Shown here piece by piece: positions 24,954 to 34,296 of a stretch of 64,000 bases of DNA. Position 1 is the first letter of the stretch, and each line of letters opens with the position of its first letter. Source of the stretch: Clostridium muellerianum (GTDB taxonomy: Bacteria > Bacillota > Clostridia > Clostridiales > Clostridiaceae); assembly GCF_012926525.1 (NCBI RefSeq), contig NZ_JABBNI010000036.1, forward strand, positions 186,001 to 250,000, written 5' to 3'. The position numbers and the translations under genes are program-made. The notes under the pieces are model-generated. The model was not told where the DNA came from. It worked only from the letters and a program-made list of their open reading frames with translations, and did no database searches.

Positions 24954-25242
24954 TTATGGATTTTAAATGATTAAAGAAATTCCGATTGTATTAGAAACTT
25001 GTCTTTTGTCGTAATTATAATATATCCCTTATCCAACAGTATGATATAATACAAATACATGTAATGTAAGGACACATTAAATTATTGTGGCGAAAGGTAC
25101 TTGGAGAAATCTGAGTGCTTTTTTATTTACAAAATATTTAAAATTGTACACTTTTATTCCCTCCATTTTAATATTGCAGTATTTTAAATTTTTAATTATA
25201 TTCCATTTATAGGAGGGGGTTAAAATTTGCAATATAGAACAA

Positions 25243-25395
25243 ATGGAAAAGATTATTGAAGAACTTAGAGAAAAATTAAATGAATTAATTAATGAGAAAA
25301 AGAATTTATTAGATTCAGAAGTAGTGACTGCTAGTAAAATGCTAGATTCAGCACTAAATACATATTGTGAAGTGCTGAAACAAAATAAAGAATAA
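25243..25395 (+). CDS. Spo0E-family aspartyl-phosphate phosphatase
   Basis: A 50-residue helical protein, MEKIIEELREKLNELINEKK then NLLDSEVVTASKMLDSALNT, with the Spo0E signature (LN-LI...L-D-EV---S--LD--L). These phosphatases dephosphorylate Spo0A~P and delay sporulation. The strong AGGAGG at 25211 is too far from this ATG, whereas an in-frame ATT at 25225 is at ideal spacing and would add ICNIEQ, which fits the family's usual N terminus. The true start may therefore be a rare ATT codon. Confidence 0.75.
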   Translation: MEKIIEELREKLNELINEKKNLLDSEVVTASKMLDSALNTYCEVLKQNKE

Positions 25396-25710
25396 GAAGG
25401 AAGAGGAGAGGTGTGAAAGTAGAAAAAATAGTACAAACTAACTAACCAGATACACATAAAAATCTAAAAGAAAATAATAGAAAGAAACATGGGAGGGGTA
25501 AGAACACTTCTCATTTTTCATGTAATGGAACTTATGAAAAATCATAGTTATTACGAAAATAAGGGAGCTATAAGACAATAAGAGTAAAGTATGTGTATGG
25601 GAAAACAGGAGTTTAAAGGAAATAAAAGTTAAACACTATAAAATTTACAAAAAAATGATTATTAGTTCATTCATGAAGTATTTTGTAACACGATTATCAT
25701 TGATAAATAA
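25396..25710. other. Non-coding gap
   Basis: I see no gene, RNA or clear repeat in this AT-rich stretch. It leads into the surface protein fragment at 25711. Confidence 0.4.
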
Positions 25711-25937
25711 ATTGATGGAACTAATTTAAGTGATTCATGTACTGTGAATGTAACGCCCAAAGGCACAACACCAGCAAATCCTACACAACCAACAGATAAT
25801 ACAGGTAATGCAATATTAACTGTAACTATGACTAATGGAAATGTAAAATCATATATAGTACCTATGACTAAGGTAAATGATTTTATAAGTTGGTATGATA
25901 ATAGAGTAAGTGGAAGTACAGGGAAAGCTTATTGTAC
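25711..25937 (+). pseudogene. Fragment of a cell-surface protein with bacterial Ig-like repeat
   Basis: The frame reads 'DGTNLSDSCTVNVTPKGTTP', the end of a BIG2-type Ig-like domain. It continues through a Pro/Thr/Asn linker and then 'AILTVTMTNGNVKSYIVPMT' and 'KVNDFISWYDNRVSGSTGKA', a C-terminal module common in clostridial secreted proteins. It is truncated upstream by stops and downstream by the IS110 fragment, with the junction near 25937. Confidence 0.6.
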
Positions 25938-26749
25938 ATTATTGGAGAGTTAATCTCAGTAACAACTTCTTTTATTTGAAGGTCTAAAGCATCAATCTCA
26001 GCTTGAACTGATTGAACTAACCTAATGGTTTGTTGTAATTCAAAAGATAAAGATCTTGTACTAGTTCCAATGGAATAGCTAGCGACTTCTTTTAAAGCGA
26101 CAGCTTTATCTTTCCCGTATTTGCCTCTTGAAGCTTTACTTAAAATATGAGTAAGCTTAGTTAGATGGCAATTAGCCACGTCCTTCGGACTAGGTAACTC
26201 CGATAGGAGGCAATAAGAGGAACTTTGATGAATTGACCAAACGTGTTTAGGTAATTCAGGGAAAATAATATCTATTAGTCTTGTTATTGATATTTTTAAT
26301 TTTCCTCTATAACTGATTAAACGATATCTATGTCTAGTTAGTGACTTTAGCTCTTGAATCTGATATGATACTGGTGAATAGGATTTTGTATCATCAGAAA
26401 AAAGCATTTTAGCAATAACTAATGCATCCGTTTTATCGGTCTTGGTTTTCCTAAGGGTTTGAGCCTTACGGAAAAGATTTGTAGCTAAAGGGTTGAGAAT
26501 TGAGAGGCTGAAACCTTTAGCATACAAAAAGTTTTGGAGATTAGTGCTATAATGACCTGTTGATTCAAGTCCTATTTTTACGTTAGAAATATCCTTGCTA
26601 GGCAGAATAGAAAGAATTGAAGAATAAAGTAATTCAAAGCCTTCACGAGAATTGGATATACGTAAAGAATCATTAATAATAACACCATCTGAATCAACGA
26701 TACAGCAATCATGTTTCTCCTTAGCTACATCGATTCCAATATAAATCAT
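25938..26749 (-). pseudogene. IS110-family transposase, truncated at the C terminus
   Basis: About 270 residues of an IS110 DEDD recombinase start MIYIGIDVAKEKHDCCIVDS, with 'IGLESTGHYSTNLQNFLYAK' and 'LRKTKTDKTDALVIAKML' carrying the catalytic acidic residues of the RuvC-like domain. The frame stops matching at 'TEINSPIM', where the surface protein fragment begins, so the C-terminal Transposase_20 serine domain is lost. The element cannot move on its own. AAGGAG precedes the start. Confidence 0.85.
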
Positions 26750-26940
26750 AAGAACACTCCTTATAGTTTAGTCCGCTATGTTCCACCCACTTTATACTAA
26801 ATGTATCCTTGCTCTATATAAAACGTCATGCGTTATCTAACTAATTAACAAATAAGCATAAAGCTGTGGTTATATCCTCAATTAAAATAGTCTAGCTATA
26901 GGTGAAAAAACTAATCCACAGCGTCTTATGTTATTATAGT
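26750..26940 (-). other. IS110 non-coding left end, possible bridge-RNA region
   Basis: In IS110 elements the long non-coding DNA upstream of the recombinase encodes a bridge RNA that specifies donor and target. This ~190-bp gap occupies that position. GCTGTGG (26863-26869) and CCACAGC (26916-26922) form an imperfect stem. I cannot define the guide loops by eye, and the truncated recombinase makes function unlikely. Confidence 0.35.
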
Positions 26941-27005
26941 AAATTATTTTTAAGAAAGGAAATGTATAATGAATTTACTATGAGTTCATTATACAAGGTG
27001 ATTTT

Positions 27006-27632
27006 ATGAAATACTATTCTATTGGAGATTTTGCAAAACTTATAGGTAAAAATTCTCAAACATTAAGAGAATGGGATAAAAAAGATATATTAAAACCCCA
27101 TCATGTTGCTCCAACAGGATATAGATATTATTCTCAAGAACAACTTAATCATTTTTTAGGGATTAAAGGTATTGAAACCAAAACTAAAAAAGTAATCGGA
27201 TATTGTAGAGTTAGTTCCCATAAACAAAAAGATGACCTTGAAAGACAAATAGAAAATGTTAAAACATATATGATTGTCAAAGGTTATCAATTTGATATTA
27301 TTACTGACATAGGAAGTGGAATTAACTACAATAAAAAAGGATTAAATCAATTAATAGATATGATAACTAATTCAGAAGTTGAAAAGATAGTTGTTCTATA
27401 TAAAGATAGATTATTGGGATTTGGATTTGAATTAATTGAAAATCTATGCAATAAGTATGGAACTACTATTGAAATTATAGACAATACTGAAAAGACAGAA
27501 GAACAAGAATTAGTTGAGGATTTAATTCAGATTGTTACAGTTTTTAGTTGCAGACTTCAAGGTAAGAGAGCTAATAAAGCTAAAAAGATGATTAAGGAGT
27601 TGTTGGAGAATGATACTGGGGAAGAAGGTTAG
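27006..27632 (+). CDS. tnpA: IS607-type serine recombinase TnpA
   Basis: The 208-residue protein has an N-terminal MerR-like HTH ('IGDFAKLIGKNSQTLREWDK', 'APTGYRYYSQEQLNHFLGI') fused to a serine-resolvase catalytic domain ('VIGYCRVSSHKQKDDLERQI', nucleophile Ser70; 'VLYKDRLLGFGFELIENLC'). This domain order is specific for IS607 transposases, which act through a circular intermediate. AAGGTGA precedes the start. It overlaps tnpB. All catalytic motifs are intact, so the element may be active. Confidence 0.93.
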   Translation: MKYYSIGDFAKLIGKNSQTLREWDKKDILKPHHVAPTGYRYYSQEQLNHFLGIKGIETKTKKVIGYCRVSSHKQKDDLERQIENVKTYMIVKGYQFDIITDIGSGINYNKKGLNQLIDMITNSEVEKIVVLYKDRLLGFGFELIENLCNKYGTTIEIIDNTEKTEEQELVEDLIQIVTVFSCRLQGKRANKAKKMIKELLENDTGEEG

Positions 27633-28731
27633 AATATTCCCAACTAAAGAGCAGGAACAAAAATTATGGCAATCAGTTGGAACTGCAAGGTTTATATATA
27701 ATTGGACTTTAGCAAGACAAGAAGAAAACTATAAAAATGGTGGAAAGTTTATATCCGATGGTAATTTGAGAAAAGAATTGACTATATTAAAGAAAACAGA
27801 AGAGTTTAAATGGCTTAACAAAGTATCTAATAATGTGGCAAAACAAGCTGTTAAAGATGCCTGTGACGCTTACAAGAAGTTCTTTAAAGGATTAGCAGAT
27901 AAACCACGTTTTAAGAGTAGAAGAAAAAGCAAACCATCATTTTACAATGATAACTTAAAGTTGAAAGTTAAAGATAATGCAGTATTGATTGAAAAAGTAG
28001 GCTGGGTAACTGTAAAGAAAAATTCAATACCTCTGAACTGGAAATATACAAATCCGAGAGTAAGTTTTGACGGAAAGTATTGGTTTTTAGCAGTAGGTAT
28101 AGAGAAAGAACAAGCTATAGAAGGATTGACAAATGAGAGCATAGGGATTGACGTTGGAGTGAAGGATTTAGCTATATGCTCAAATGGAATGATTTTTAAA
28201 AATATCAACAAAACAAGAGTTATAAAACAGCTTGAAAAAAAGCTACGCAGATTACAGCGTAGGGTATCTAGCAAATACCTAAAAAATAAGAAAGGAGATA
28301 AGTTCGTCAAAACAAGTAATATTATAAAACTTGAAAAAGAAATAGGGTTACTTCATAGAAAACTAAAGAATATAAGGAATAATTATATTCATCAAACAAC
28401 AGCTACAATCGTGAAAACCAAGCCTTGTAGAATTGTTATGGAAACTCTTAATATTAAAGGCATGATGAAAAACAAACACTTATCAAAAGCTATAGCAAAA
28501 CAGTGTTTATATGAATTTAAAAGGCAAATTCAATATAAATGCACCTTCTATGGAATTGAGTTTGTTGAAGCAGATAAATGGTTTCCTTCATCAAAATTAT
28601 GTTCATGTTGTGGCAATATCAAGAAAGATTTAAAGCTTTCAGATAGGGTTTACAAATGTGAATGTGGCAATGTTATAGATAGAGATTTTCAAGCAAGTAT
28701 CAATCTTTCACGATATAAATTAGTAGGATAA
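27610..28731 (+). CDS. tnpB: RNA-guided nuclease TnpB
   Basis: This 373-residue TnpB (OrfB, Cas12 ancestor) has a RuvC domain with Asp in 'SIGIDVGVKDLAICSNG', Glu in 'RIVMETLNIKGMM' and Asp in 'VIDRDFQASINLSRY'. A zinc ribbon 'SCCGNIKKDLKLSDRVYKCE' is inserted between RuvC II and III. TnpB uses an omega RNA from the transposon right end to cut target DNA and favour transposon retention. The start overlaps the tnpA end by 23 bp. All three catalytic acids are present, so it is probably functional. Confidence 0.93.
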   Translation: MILGKKVRIFPTKEQEQKLWQSVGTARFIYNWTLARQEENYKNGGKFISDGNLRKELTILKKTEEFKWLNKVSNNVAKQAVKDACDAYKKFFKGLADKPRFKSRRKSKPSFYNDNLKLKVKDNAVLIEKVGWVTVKKNSIPLNWKYTNPRVSFDGKYWFLAVGIEKEQAIEGLTNESIGIDVGVKDLAICSNGMIFKNINKTRVIKQLEKKLRRLQRRVSSKYLKNKKGDKFVKTSNIIKLEKEIGLLHRKLKNIRNNYIHQTTATIVKTKPCRIVMETLNIKGMMKNKHLSKAIAKQCLYEFKRQIQYKCTFYGIEFVEADKWFPSSKLCSCCGNIKKDLKLSDRVYKCECGNVIDRDFQASINLSRYKLVG

Positions 28732-28815
28732 TCACTTAAAAGATACTACTAATGTGTAGGTTGCGTTGTAACCGAATTTACGCCCTCGGAGTGTTATATC
28801 AAACCAAAGTAGCTT
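28650..28815 (+). ncRNA. Probable omega RNA (reRNA) at the tnpB 3' end
   Basis: In known systems the TnpB guide RNA starts inside the tnpB 3' coding end and runs to the transposon right end, with the guide beyond the boundary. The sequence after the stop is GC-richer than its surroundings (GGTTGCGTTGTAACCG at 28760-28775 can form a hairpin, GGTT/AACC) and then ACGCCCTCGGAGTG. The boundary and guide are not determined. This is an inference by family. Confidence 0.4.
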
Positions 28816-29046
28816 TTAGCAAAATGGGACACGTTGAACAGGGAATTAAACAAAACTATAGAGTTTTATAAGGTTTTGGCAACGGTTAAAGGTAAATTAA
28901 ATTTTATTAGTGAAAATATATCATAGAGTATATAATTTCTAAATATAGGCAAAATCTTAATATGGGTTATATATATTTGATTGAAATATATAACTGTGAA
29001 TGATAAAAAGTAAATGAGTCTTATCAGAGAAAGTTTTATTTTAACA

Positions 29047-29069
29047 TTTTACAGACACTGTCTGTAAAA
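29047..29069. promoter_or_regulatory. Perfect 11-bp-arm palindrome
   Basis: TTTTACAGACA (29047-29057) C TGTCTGTAAAA (29059-29069) is an exact inverted repeat with a single central base, about 220 bp upstream of the Fic gene. The symmetry suits a dimeric repressor site, and no T run follows it. Confidence 0.45.
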
Positions 29070-29286
29070 TTGGGGGAAAATAGGAGTAAGATTTATTAAC
29101 AATTCTAGAATCTCAAAAGTTTTATTTTTATTATTAATATAGTCTTATGCGGTATAATGTAGTTAAAGATATTTATATACACTAGAATTTTGTAGAGAAT
29201 GGTAAATTGGGTTTATTTAAGTATCTTTAAGAAAAAATATTTATTGAAATTTATATATAAAATTCTAATTTATAAAAGGTGATTAT

Positions 29287-30021
29287 ATGATTAAAGAAAT
29301 AGATAGAAAGAAAAAAATACTTGATAATAATAGGCCATTTAATGAAGCTGCTGTTAAAAATTTAAAGCAATACTTTGATGTAGAACTTACATATAATTCA
29401 AATGCTATTGAAGGAAATACACTTACAATTACAGAAACAAAAGTTATTCTTGAAGATGGTATTACTATTGGAAAAGGAAAAACCCTCAAGGAACATCTTG
29501 AAGTTATCAATCATAAAGAGGCTATTGATTATATTGAAGATATAGTAAATAGAAATATAGATATTAATCAGAATGTTATAAAAGATTTTAATTATATTAT
29601 TCTAAAAAGCATAAATAACGAAAATGCAGGAAGATATAGAAGCGTTAATGTTCTTACAAGCGGCAGCAATCACAAACCACCAGAACATTTCTTAGTTCCA
29701 CAAGAAATGGAGGATTTAATTAAGTGGTATGATGAAAATAAAAATAAGCTACATCCAGTAATACTTGCAGCTGAATTTCATCATAAGTTTACGTTTATAC
29801 ATCCTTTTACAGATGGCAATGGAAGATGTGGAAGGCTGCTTATGAATTTAATTCTTATGAGAAATGGATATCCAATCACTGTTATAAGAATGGAAGATAG
29901 AAATGAATATATGAGCGCTCTCGAAAAGGCTAGTGTTGAAAATGATCTTGAAGATTTTATTAATATTATAGCTGAAGCTGTAAATAGAAGCTTAGATAAA
30001 TATTTATATATACTGGGATAG
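29287..30021 (+). CDS. Fic-domain protein with N-terminal inhibitory motif
   Basis: The 244-residue protein carries the active Fic motif HPFTDGNGRCGR (His172), which transfers AMP or related groups from nucleotides to target proteins, and the class II autoinhibitory motif SNAIEG (Ser38-Glu42-Gly43) at its N terminus. It should be self-restrained until activated. The target is unknown. The start has AAGGTGA upstream. A palindrome lies upstream of the gene, and a small acidic protein and a primase-helicase follow. A role in stress or phage defence is possible but not shown. Confidence 0.92.
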   Translation: MIKEIDRKKKILDNNRPFNEAAVKNLKQYFDVELTYNSNAIEGNTLTITETKVILEDGITIGKGKTLKEHLEVINHKEAIDYIEDIVNRNIDINQNVIKDFNYIILKSINNENAGRYRSVNVLTSGSNHKPPEHFLVPQEMEDLIKWYDENKNKLHPVILAAEFHHKFTFIHPFTDGNGRCGRLLMNLILMRNGYPITVIRMEDRNEYMSALEKASVENDLEDFINIIAEAVNRSLDKYLYILG

Positions 30022-30133
30022 AAGAATTTATTCTAAAGTAAGTGAAATTGTAGATAAAAATTATACTAATTAACAACACTTAAATGAAAGTTGTATTTTC
30101 GTGTTGATGGATTACTATAATAAGTTGTAAACG

Positions 30134-30167
30134 GCCTGTACTCTTGAAAAAAGAATACAGGCTATTT
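30134..30167 (+). terminator. Intrinsic terminator after fic gene
   Basis: GCCTGTACTCTT (30134-30145) pairs with AAGAATACAGGC (30151-30162) with one mismatch and is followed by TATTTT. Confidence 0.65.
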
Positions 30168-30217
30168 TAATAAAATGAATATTTAAACACAAGTGAATAG
30201 AAAGGATAGATAAGCAA

Positions 30218-30406
30218 ATGTCAAGAAACAATTATAATGCTGTGTACGAGGACTATGATTTGGAAAGTGATGAATATTTTTATTATATAGCTGGATATAC
30301 TTCTAATGGAGTACCATTTGGAATTACATGGGGAGAAGCTATAAGGGATGGCTTGGTTGAAAAAACTGAATTAATCGAAGAGTCATTTGACGATTTACCA
30401 TTTTAA
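30218..30406 (+). CDS. Small acidic conserved hypothetical protein
   Basis: A 62-residue acidic protein, MSRNNYNAVYEDYDLESDEY followed by 'FYYIAGYTSNGVPFGITWGE', with no named domain that I recognise. AAAGGA precedes the start. It is 43 bp upstream of the primase-helicase gene in the same direction and is probably co-transcribed with it. Confidence 0.6.
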   Translation: MSRNNYNAVYEDYDLESDEYFYYIAGYTSNGVPFGITWGEAIRDGLVEKTELIEESFDDLPF

Positions 30407-30449
30407 AACATATAGTTTTTAATAAAAATAGAGGATCAAGGAGTAAAAA

Positions 30450-33356
30450 ATGGAGTATTATGAACTTTATAATGAATATATAAAGTTGCTAGAGGAAAAT
30501 AAAGTTTTAAAAATAGAAATAGAGGATTTAAGAAAACGTTTTGGAATAGAGACTTCTGAAGAATGTATGGATAATGAGGAGATAACATTAAATGAGAGTG
30601 ACGATGTTGCAGAGATTCTTCAAAGTGAGTGTATACAAATAAATAATAACAGTTCGCCAGAAGATAAAATAAAGTTGTTTATGTCATTATTCAAAGGAAG
30701 AGAAGATGTATATGCTAAGCGTTGGCAAAATAAAAAAGGTAAATCTGGTTATTCTCCTGTATGTATGCATGAATGGATGAAAGGAATTTGTTATAAACCT
30801 AAAATAAAGTGCTCGGATTGCAAAAATAGAAGATATGGAGTATTAGATATTAGTGCAATTAATAAGCATTTAAGAGGTATAGAAGTTTTAGGAATTTATC
30901 CAATACTTAAAGATGATACATGTCATTTTCTTGCTATTGATTTTGATGATGATGGATGGGAAAAAGATATAAATATTTTAAGAGAAGTATGTGAAGAAAA
31001 GAAAATACCTTTTGCAATTGAAAGGTCAAGGTCTGGTGCTGGAGCACACATATGGTTCTTTTTCAAAGAAAGCATAAGTGCTGTATCTGCTAGGAAATTT
31101 GGAACGGGGCTTCTTACCTATGCAATGACAAAAAGACATGAAATCAAATTTGAATCTTATGATAGATTATTTCCGAATCAGGACACTATGCCAAAAGGAG
31201 GGTTTGGAAATCTTATAGTTTTGCCAATGCAGCGAAATGCTAGAAGAAACAAAAATAGTGTTTTTATAGATAAAAAACTAGAACCTTATAAAGATCAATG
31301 GGATTTTTTAAGTTCTGTTGGTAAGCTCACAAGAGATGAGATTAAGTTTTATATTTCTGAATTTTGCTCTGGTGATGAATTAGGAGATTTAAAGGAAGAT
31401 GTAGAGGAAGAAAATAAACCATGGAAAAGAATTAGAAAAAGCTATAAATTAGGTAATGCAGATTTTCCAACTGATGTTCATATCATAAAAGCTAATATGA
31501 TTTTTATAAACAAAAAGGGATTTTCAAGTAAAACTCTAAACTCTATTAAAAGAATGGCAGCATTTAAAAATCCAGAATTTTACAAAGCTCAGGCTATGAG
31601 ACTACCAACCTTTGATAAACCAAGAGTTATTTCTTTATCAGAGGAAACATCAGAATATTTATGTATTCCAAGAGGTACAGAACTTGAACTTTATAATCTA
31701 TTTAATAAAAATAAAGTTAACTTTAAGTGTGATGATGAAAGATATAGTGGTAAAACAATTTCAGTTACGTTTAATGGAGAACTTAGAGAAGAACAGGCAG
31801 CAGCTGCAGCTGTTATGTTAGAACATGATAATGGAGTATTATCTGCAACCACTGGTTTTGGTAAAACTGTTATTGGAGCTAAGTTAATAGCTGAAAAAAG
31901 GGTAAATACCCTAATAATTGTACATACACAGCAATTATTAGATCAATGGAAAGAAAGATTAGGTCAATTTTTAGTAATAAATGAAGTTTTAGAGACTGAA
32001 AATATTATTAAAAGAGGACGAAAAAAGAAATCTAGTATCATAGGACAGATAGGAGCAGGTAAAAATAGTTTGAATGGTATTATTGATATTGCTATTATGC
32101 AATCATTAGTAAGAAAAGGTGAAGTTAAAGAATTGGTTAAAGATTATGGAATGGTCTTAGTGGATGAGTGCCATCATGTTTCAGCATTTAATTTTGAACA
32201 AATCTTAAAAAATGTAGCAGCTAAATATGTTTATGGATTAACGGCGACTCCAATAAGAAAGGATGGTCATCATCCTATAATATTTATGCAATGTGGTCCA
32301 ATTAGATATAAAGTAGATGCACGTAAGCAAGCTGAAAAACGACCTTTTGAACATTATGTTATCCCAAGATTCACTTCTTTTAGAAAGCCTATTTGTCAGG
32401 ATGAAAAAGAATGGTCAATAGCAGAGATATATTCCGAAATAAGTACAAGTCAAATTAGAAACGAATTAATTGTCAATGATGTCATAAGCTGTGTAAAAGA
32501 AGGACGAAATCCAATAGTTTTAACAGAAAGGACTTCGCATGTTGAAACTCTTGCTGATGCTTTAAGAGAAAAAGTTCCTAACGTTATTATACTTACTGGG
32601 AGAATGTCATCAAAAGATAAAAAAGCTGAAATAGAGAAACTTTTAAGTATACCCAAAGAAAGTAATGTGGTGATAGTAGCTACAGGTAAATTTGTTGGAG
32701 AAGGTTTTGATGAACCAAGACTAGATACACTTTTTCTTACAATGCCTATATCATGGAAAGGAACACTACAACAATATGCTGGAAGGCTTCATAGAATATA
32801 TGAAAATAAAAATGAAGTTCAAATTTATGATTATGTTGATATTCATGTTAATGTATTAGAAAGAATGTATGAGAAAAGATTAAAGGGGTATGCTTCAATA
32901 GGATATTCTGCTAAAAGTGAAAGTAAACCCTTTGAAACAATAAATTCAATCTATAACAATAATAATTTTTTAACTGTATTTAGTAATGATATTTTCTCTG
33001 CAAAACATGAGATTATTATAGTTAGTCCTTTCATAAGCAAAAGAAGGCTTTTGCAAATGTTAAAACTTTTGATGATGGCAATAAAAAACGGTAGTAAGGT
33101 TAAGGTTGTCACTCGTCCAGAGACAGACTTTAAAGAAAGTGACAAAGAAGCATTAAAAGAAATGCATGAAATTATAAGAGGATTAGAAGTAAATATAATT
33201 TTTAAAACGAATATACATCAGAAATTTGCAATAATTGATAAAAAGATTGTGTGGTATGGAAGTATTAATTTATTAAGTTTTGGGCGAGCTGAGGAAAGTA
33301 TCATGAGGTTAGAAAGCATAAATATTGCAAATGAGTTATTAGGGACTTTTGAATAA
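30450..33356 (+). CDS. TOTE-type primase, superfamily 2 helicase and phospholipase D fusion protein
   Basis: The 968-residue product has three modules. Residues ~65-320 match the archaeo-eukaryotic primase domain of TOTE conflict systems ('KIKCSDCKNRRYGVLD', 'HFLAIDFDDDGWEKDI' with the catalytic acidic cluster, 'RSRSGAGAHIWFFF'). Residues ~440-830 form a helicase with Walker A 'ATTGFGKTVIG' (Lys472), DECH at 572, 'GLTATPIRK' and the arginine-finger motif 'QQYAGRLHRI'. Residues ~850-968 form a PLD-like nuclease with HxK...D...GSxN starting at His923 ('IHQKFAIIDKKIVWYGSINL'). TOTE systems are proposed genome-conflict or defence systems, and activity has not been inferred beyond that. An N-terminal coiled coil precedes them. 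Confidence 0.85.
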   Translation: MEYYELYNEYIKLLEENKVLKIEIEDLRKRFGIETSEECMDNEEITLNESDDVAEILQSECIQINNNSSPEDKIKLFMSLFKGREDVYAKRWQNKKGKSGYSPVCMHEWMKGICYKPKIKCSDCKNRRYGVLDISAINKHLRGIEVLGIYPILKDDTCHFLAIDFDDDGWEKDINILREVCEEKKIPFAIERSRSGAGAHIWFFFKESISAVSARKFGTGLLTYAMTKRHEIKFESYDRLFPNQDTMPKGGFGNLIVLPMQRNARRNKNSVFIDKKLEPYKDQWDFLSSVGKLTRDEIKFYISEFCSGDELGDLKEDVEEENKPWKRIRKSYKLGNADFPTDVHIIKANMIFINKKGFSSKTLNSIKRMAAFKNPEFYKAQAMRLPTFDKPRVISLSEETSEYLCIPRGTELELYNLFNKNKVNFKCDDERYSGKTISVTFNGELREEQAAAAAVMLEHDNGVLSATTGFGKTVIGAKLIAEKRVNTLIIVHTQQLLDQWKERLGQFLVINEVLETENIIKRGRKKKSSIIGQIGAGKNSLNGIIDIAIMQSLVRKGEVKELVKDYGMVLVDECHHVSAFNFEQILKNVAAKYVYGLTATPIRKDGHHPIIFMQCGPIRYKVDARKQAEKRPFEHYVIPRFTSFRKPICQDEKEWSIAEIYSEISTSQIRNELIVNDVISCVKEGRNPIVLTERTSHVETLADALREKVPNVIILTGRMSSKDKKAEIEKLLSIPKESNVVIVATGKFVGEGFDEPRLDTLFLTMPISWKGTLQQYAGRLHRIYENKNEVQIYDYVDIHVNVLERMYEKRLKGYASIGYSAKSESKPFETINSIYNNNNFLTVFSNDIFSAKHEIIIVSPFISKRRLLQMLKLLMMAIKNGSKVKVVTRPETDFKESDKEALKEMHEIIRGLEVNIIFKTNIHQKFAIIDKKIVWYGSINLLSFGRAEESIMRLESINIANELLGTFE

Positions 33357-33467
33357 AATAAAAGATAAATAAGTATTATAGTCATTTAGTTAAGGGCACA
33401 GACTTAGGAAATAATATTGAAGAAAAGGCAAATCTTTTTTTGCAGCACTGCTACTAGTTCCAACTAA

Positions 33468-33755
33468 TTCTCTAAAAAGCAGATAGAACTTTTAAAAATT
33501 CATAGAAGCAAATTAGATATTTTAGATATTATAAAGCTTATGGATGTCTTTGTTGTACCATATAAAACAGTTGTTTTACGTTTAGTTGAAATAGAATTTA
33601 TAGATGCTAAAAAGGCTGATGAACTGCTTAAAATTCCAGATAGAGATGAAAATGAAGGAATTTTATATGAAATAAATAAGCATGAAATAGCTATAAGGTG
33701 GCAAAAGAGAACAAATAATATTAGGTATGATAGCTTAAAGGCGCTTAGTTTTTAA
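33468..33755 (+). pseudogene. C-terminal fragment of an ImmA/IrrE-type peptidase
   Basis: The open frame reads 'KKQIELLKIHRSKLDILDII' and 'KLMDVFVVPYKTVVLRLVEI', resembling the tail of M78 (ImmA/IrrE) metallopeptidases. The HExxH zinc site is missing, and the frame opens at a stop without a ribosome site. It is probably a remnant of an element repressor-protease pair. Confidence 0.5.
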
Positions 33756-33850
33756 GGTTTAACCTAATCATTAACTAAGTTAGAAAACTTAGTTAAATTT
33801 GTAATTCTATTATTTATAAGGTAGTAGATAATATAAGAGGAGGTTTTATT

Positions 33851-34232
33851 ATGGAATTAAATATGTATAGAAGAGATGTGTATAATAAGTTACTGAATAA
33901 AACATGTATATGTATTCTGTTTACGATATTGGGAATGTTGACTGGTATATTCTTTATTCCTCCAGCATTAGCATTTGCTTCAATGTTATTTATAGTAGTT
34001 GCATTTATAGCTATATTGTTTATGAGAAAAGCAAAGTTACTATGACATTTTGACCATAGCAGGGATAGTGATCTTTTCTATTTATATCGTTGTGGACATG
34101 AACATGGCTTTAGAAAAGATATATAGCGATGAAGATATTCCAATGGAAGTAATGGGTTTATATTTAGATTTTATAAATTTATTATTAAATATATTAGAAT
34201 TGGTAAGAGAAGTAATTAAGGATGGTGATTAG
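33851..34232 (+). pseudogene. Broken Bax-inhibitor-1-like membrane protein gene
   Basis: A good ribosome site (GAGGAGG) and ATG at 33851 start a two-helix membrane segment ending at 34045. A second frame from about 34050 encodes 'TIAGIVIFSIYIVVDMNMAL' and 'GLYLDFINLLLNILELV', which resembles the end of BI-1/YccA proteins. Compared with the ~230-residue family, about 100 residues and the frame between the halves are missing. Confidence 0.5.
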
Positions 34233-34296
34233 TCTGGAAGGTAAATAAAATAATTTACTTAGCAAGATATAATGGATTTTTGATAATAAAGAGTTT

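Larger units (their letters stand above)
26941..28830 (+). mobile_element. IS607-family insertion sequence
   Basis: The element contains a serine recombinase (tnpA) and tnpB overlapping by 23 bp, with a perfect 10-bp hairpin (GTATAATGAA 26964-26973 / TTCATTATAC 26985-26994) just before tnpA and structured non-coding DNA after tnpB. The exact ends cannot be fixed because IS607 leaves no target duplication, so the limits given are approximate. Confidence 0.7.

Noticed and set aside
25077-25457. 126-residue minus-strand frame over the Spo0E gene
   Set aside because: Low-complexity Ser/Phe-rich translation with no start signals; the + strand Spo0E motif is better supported.
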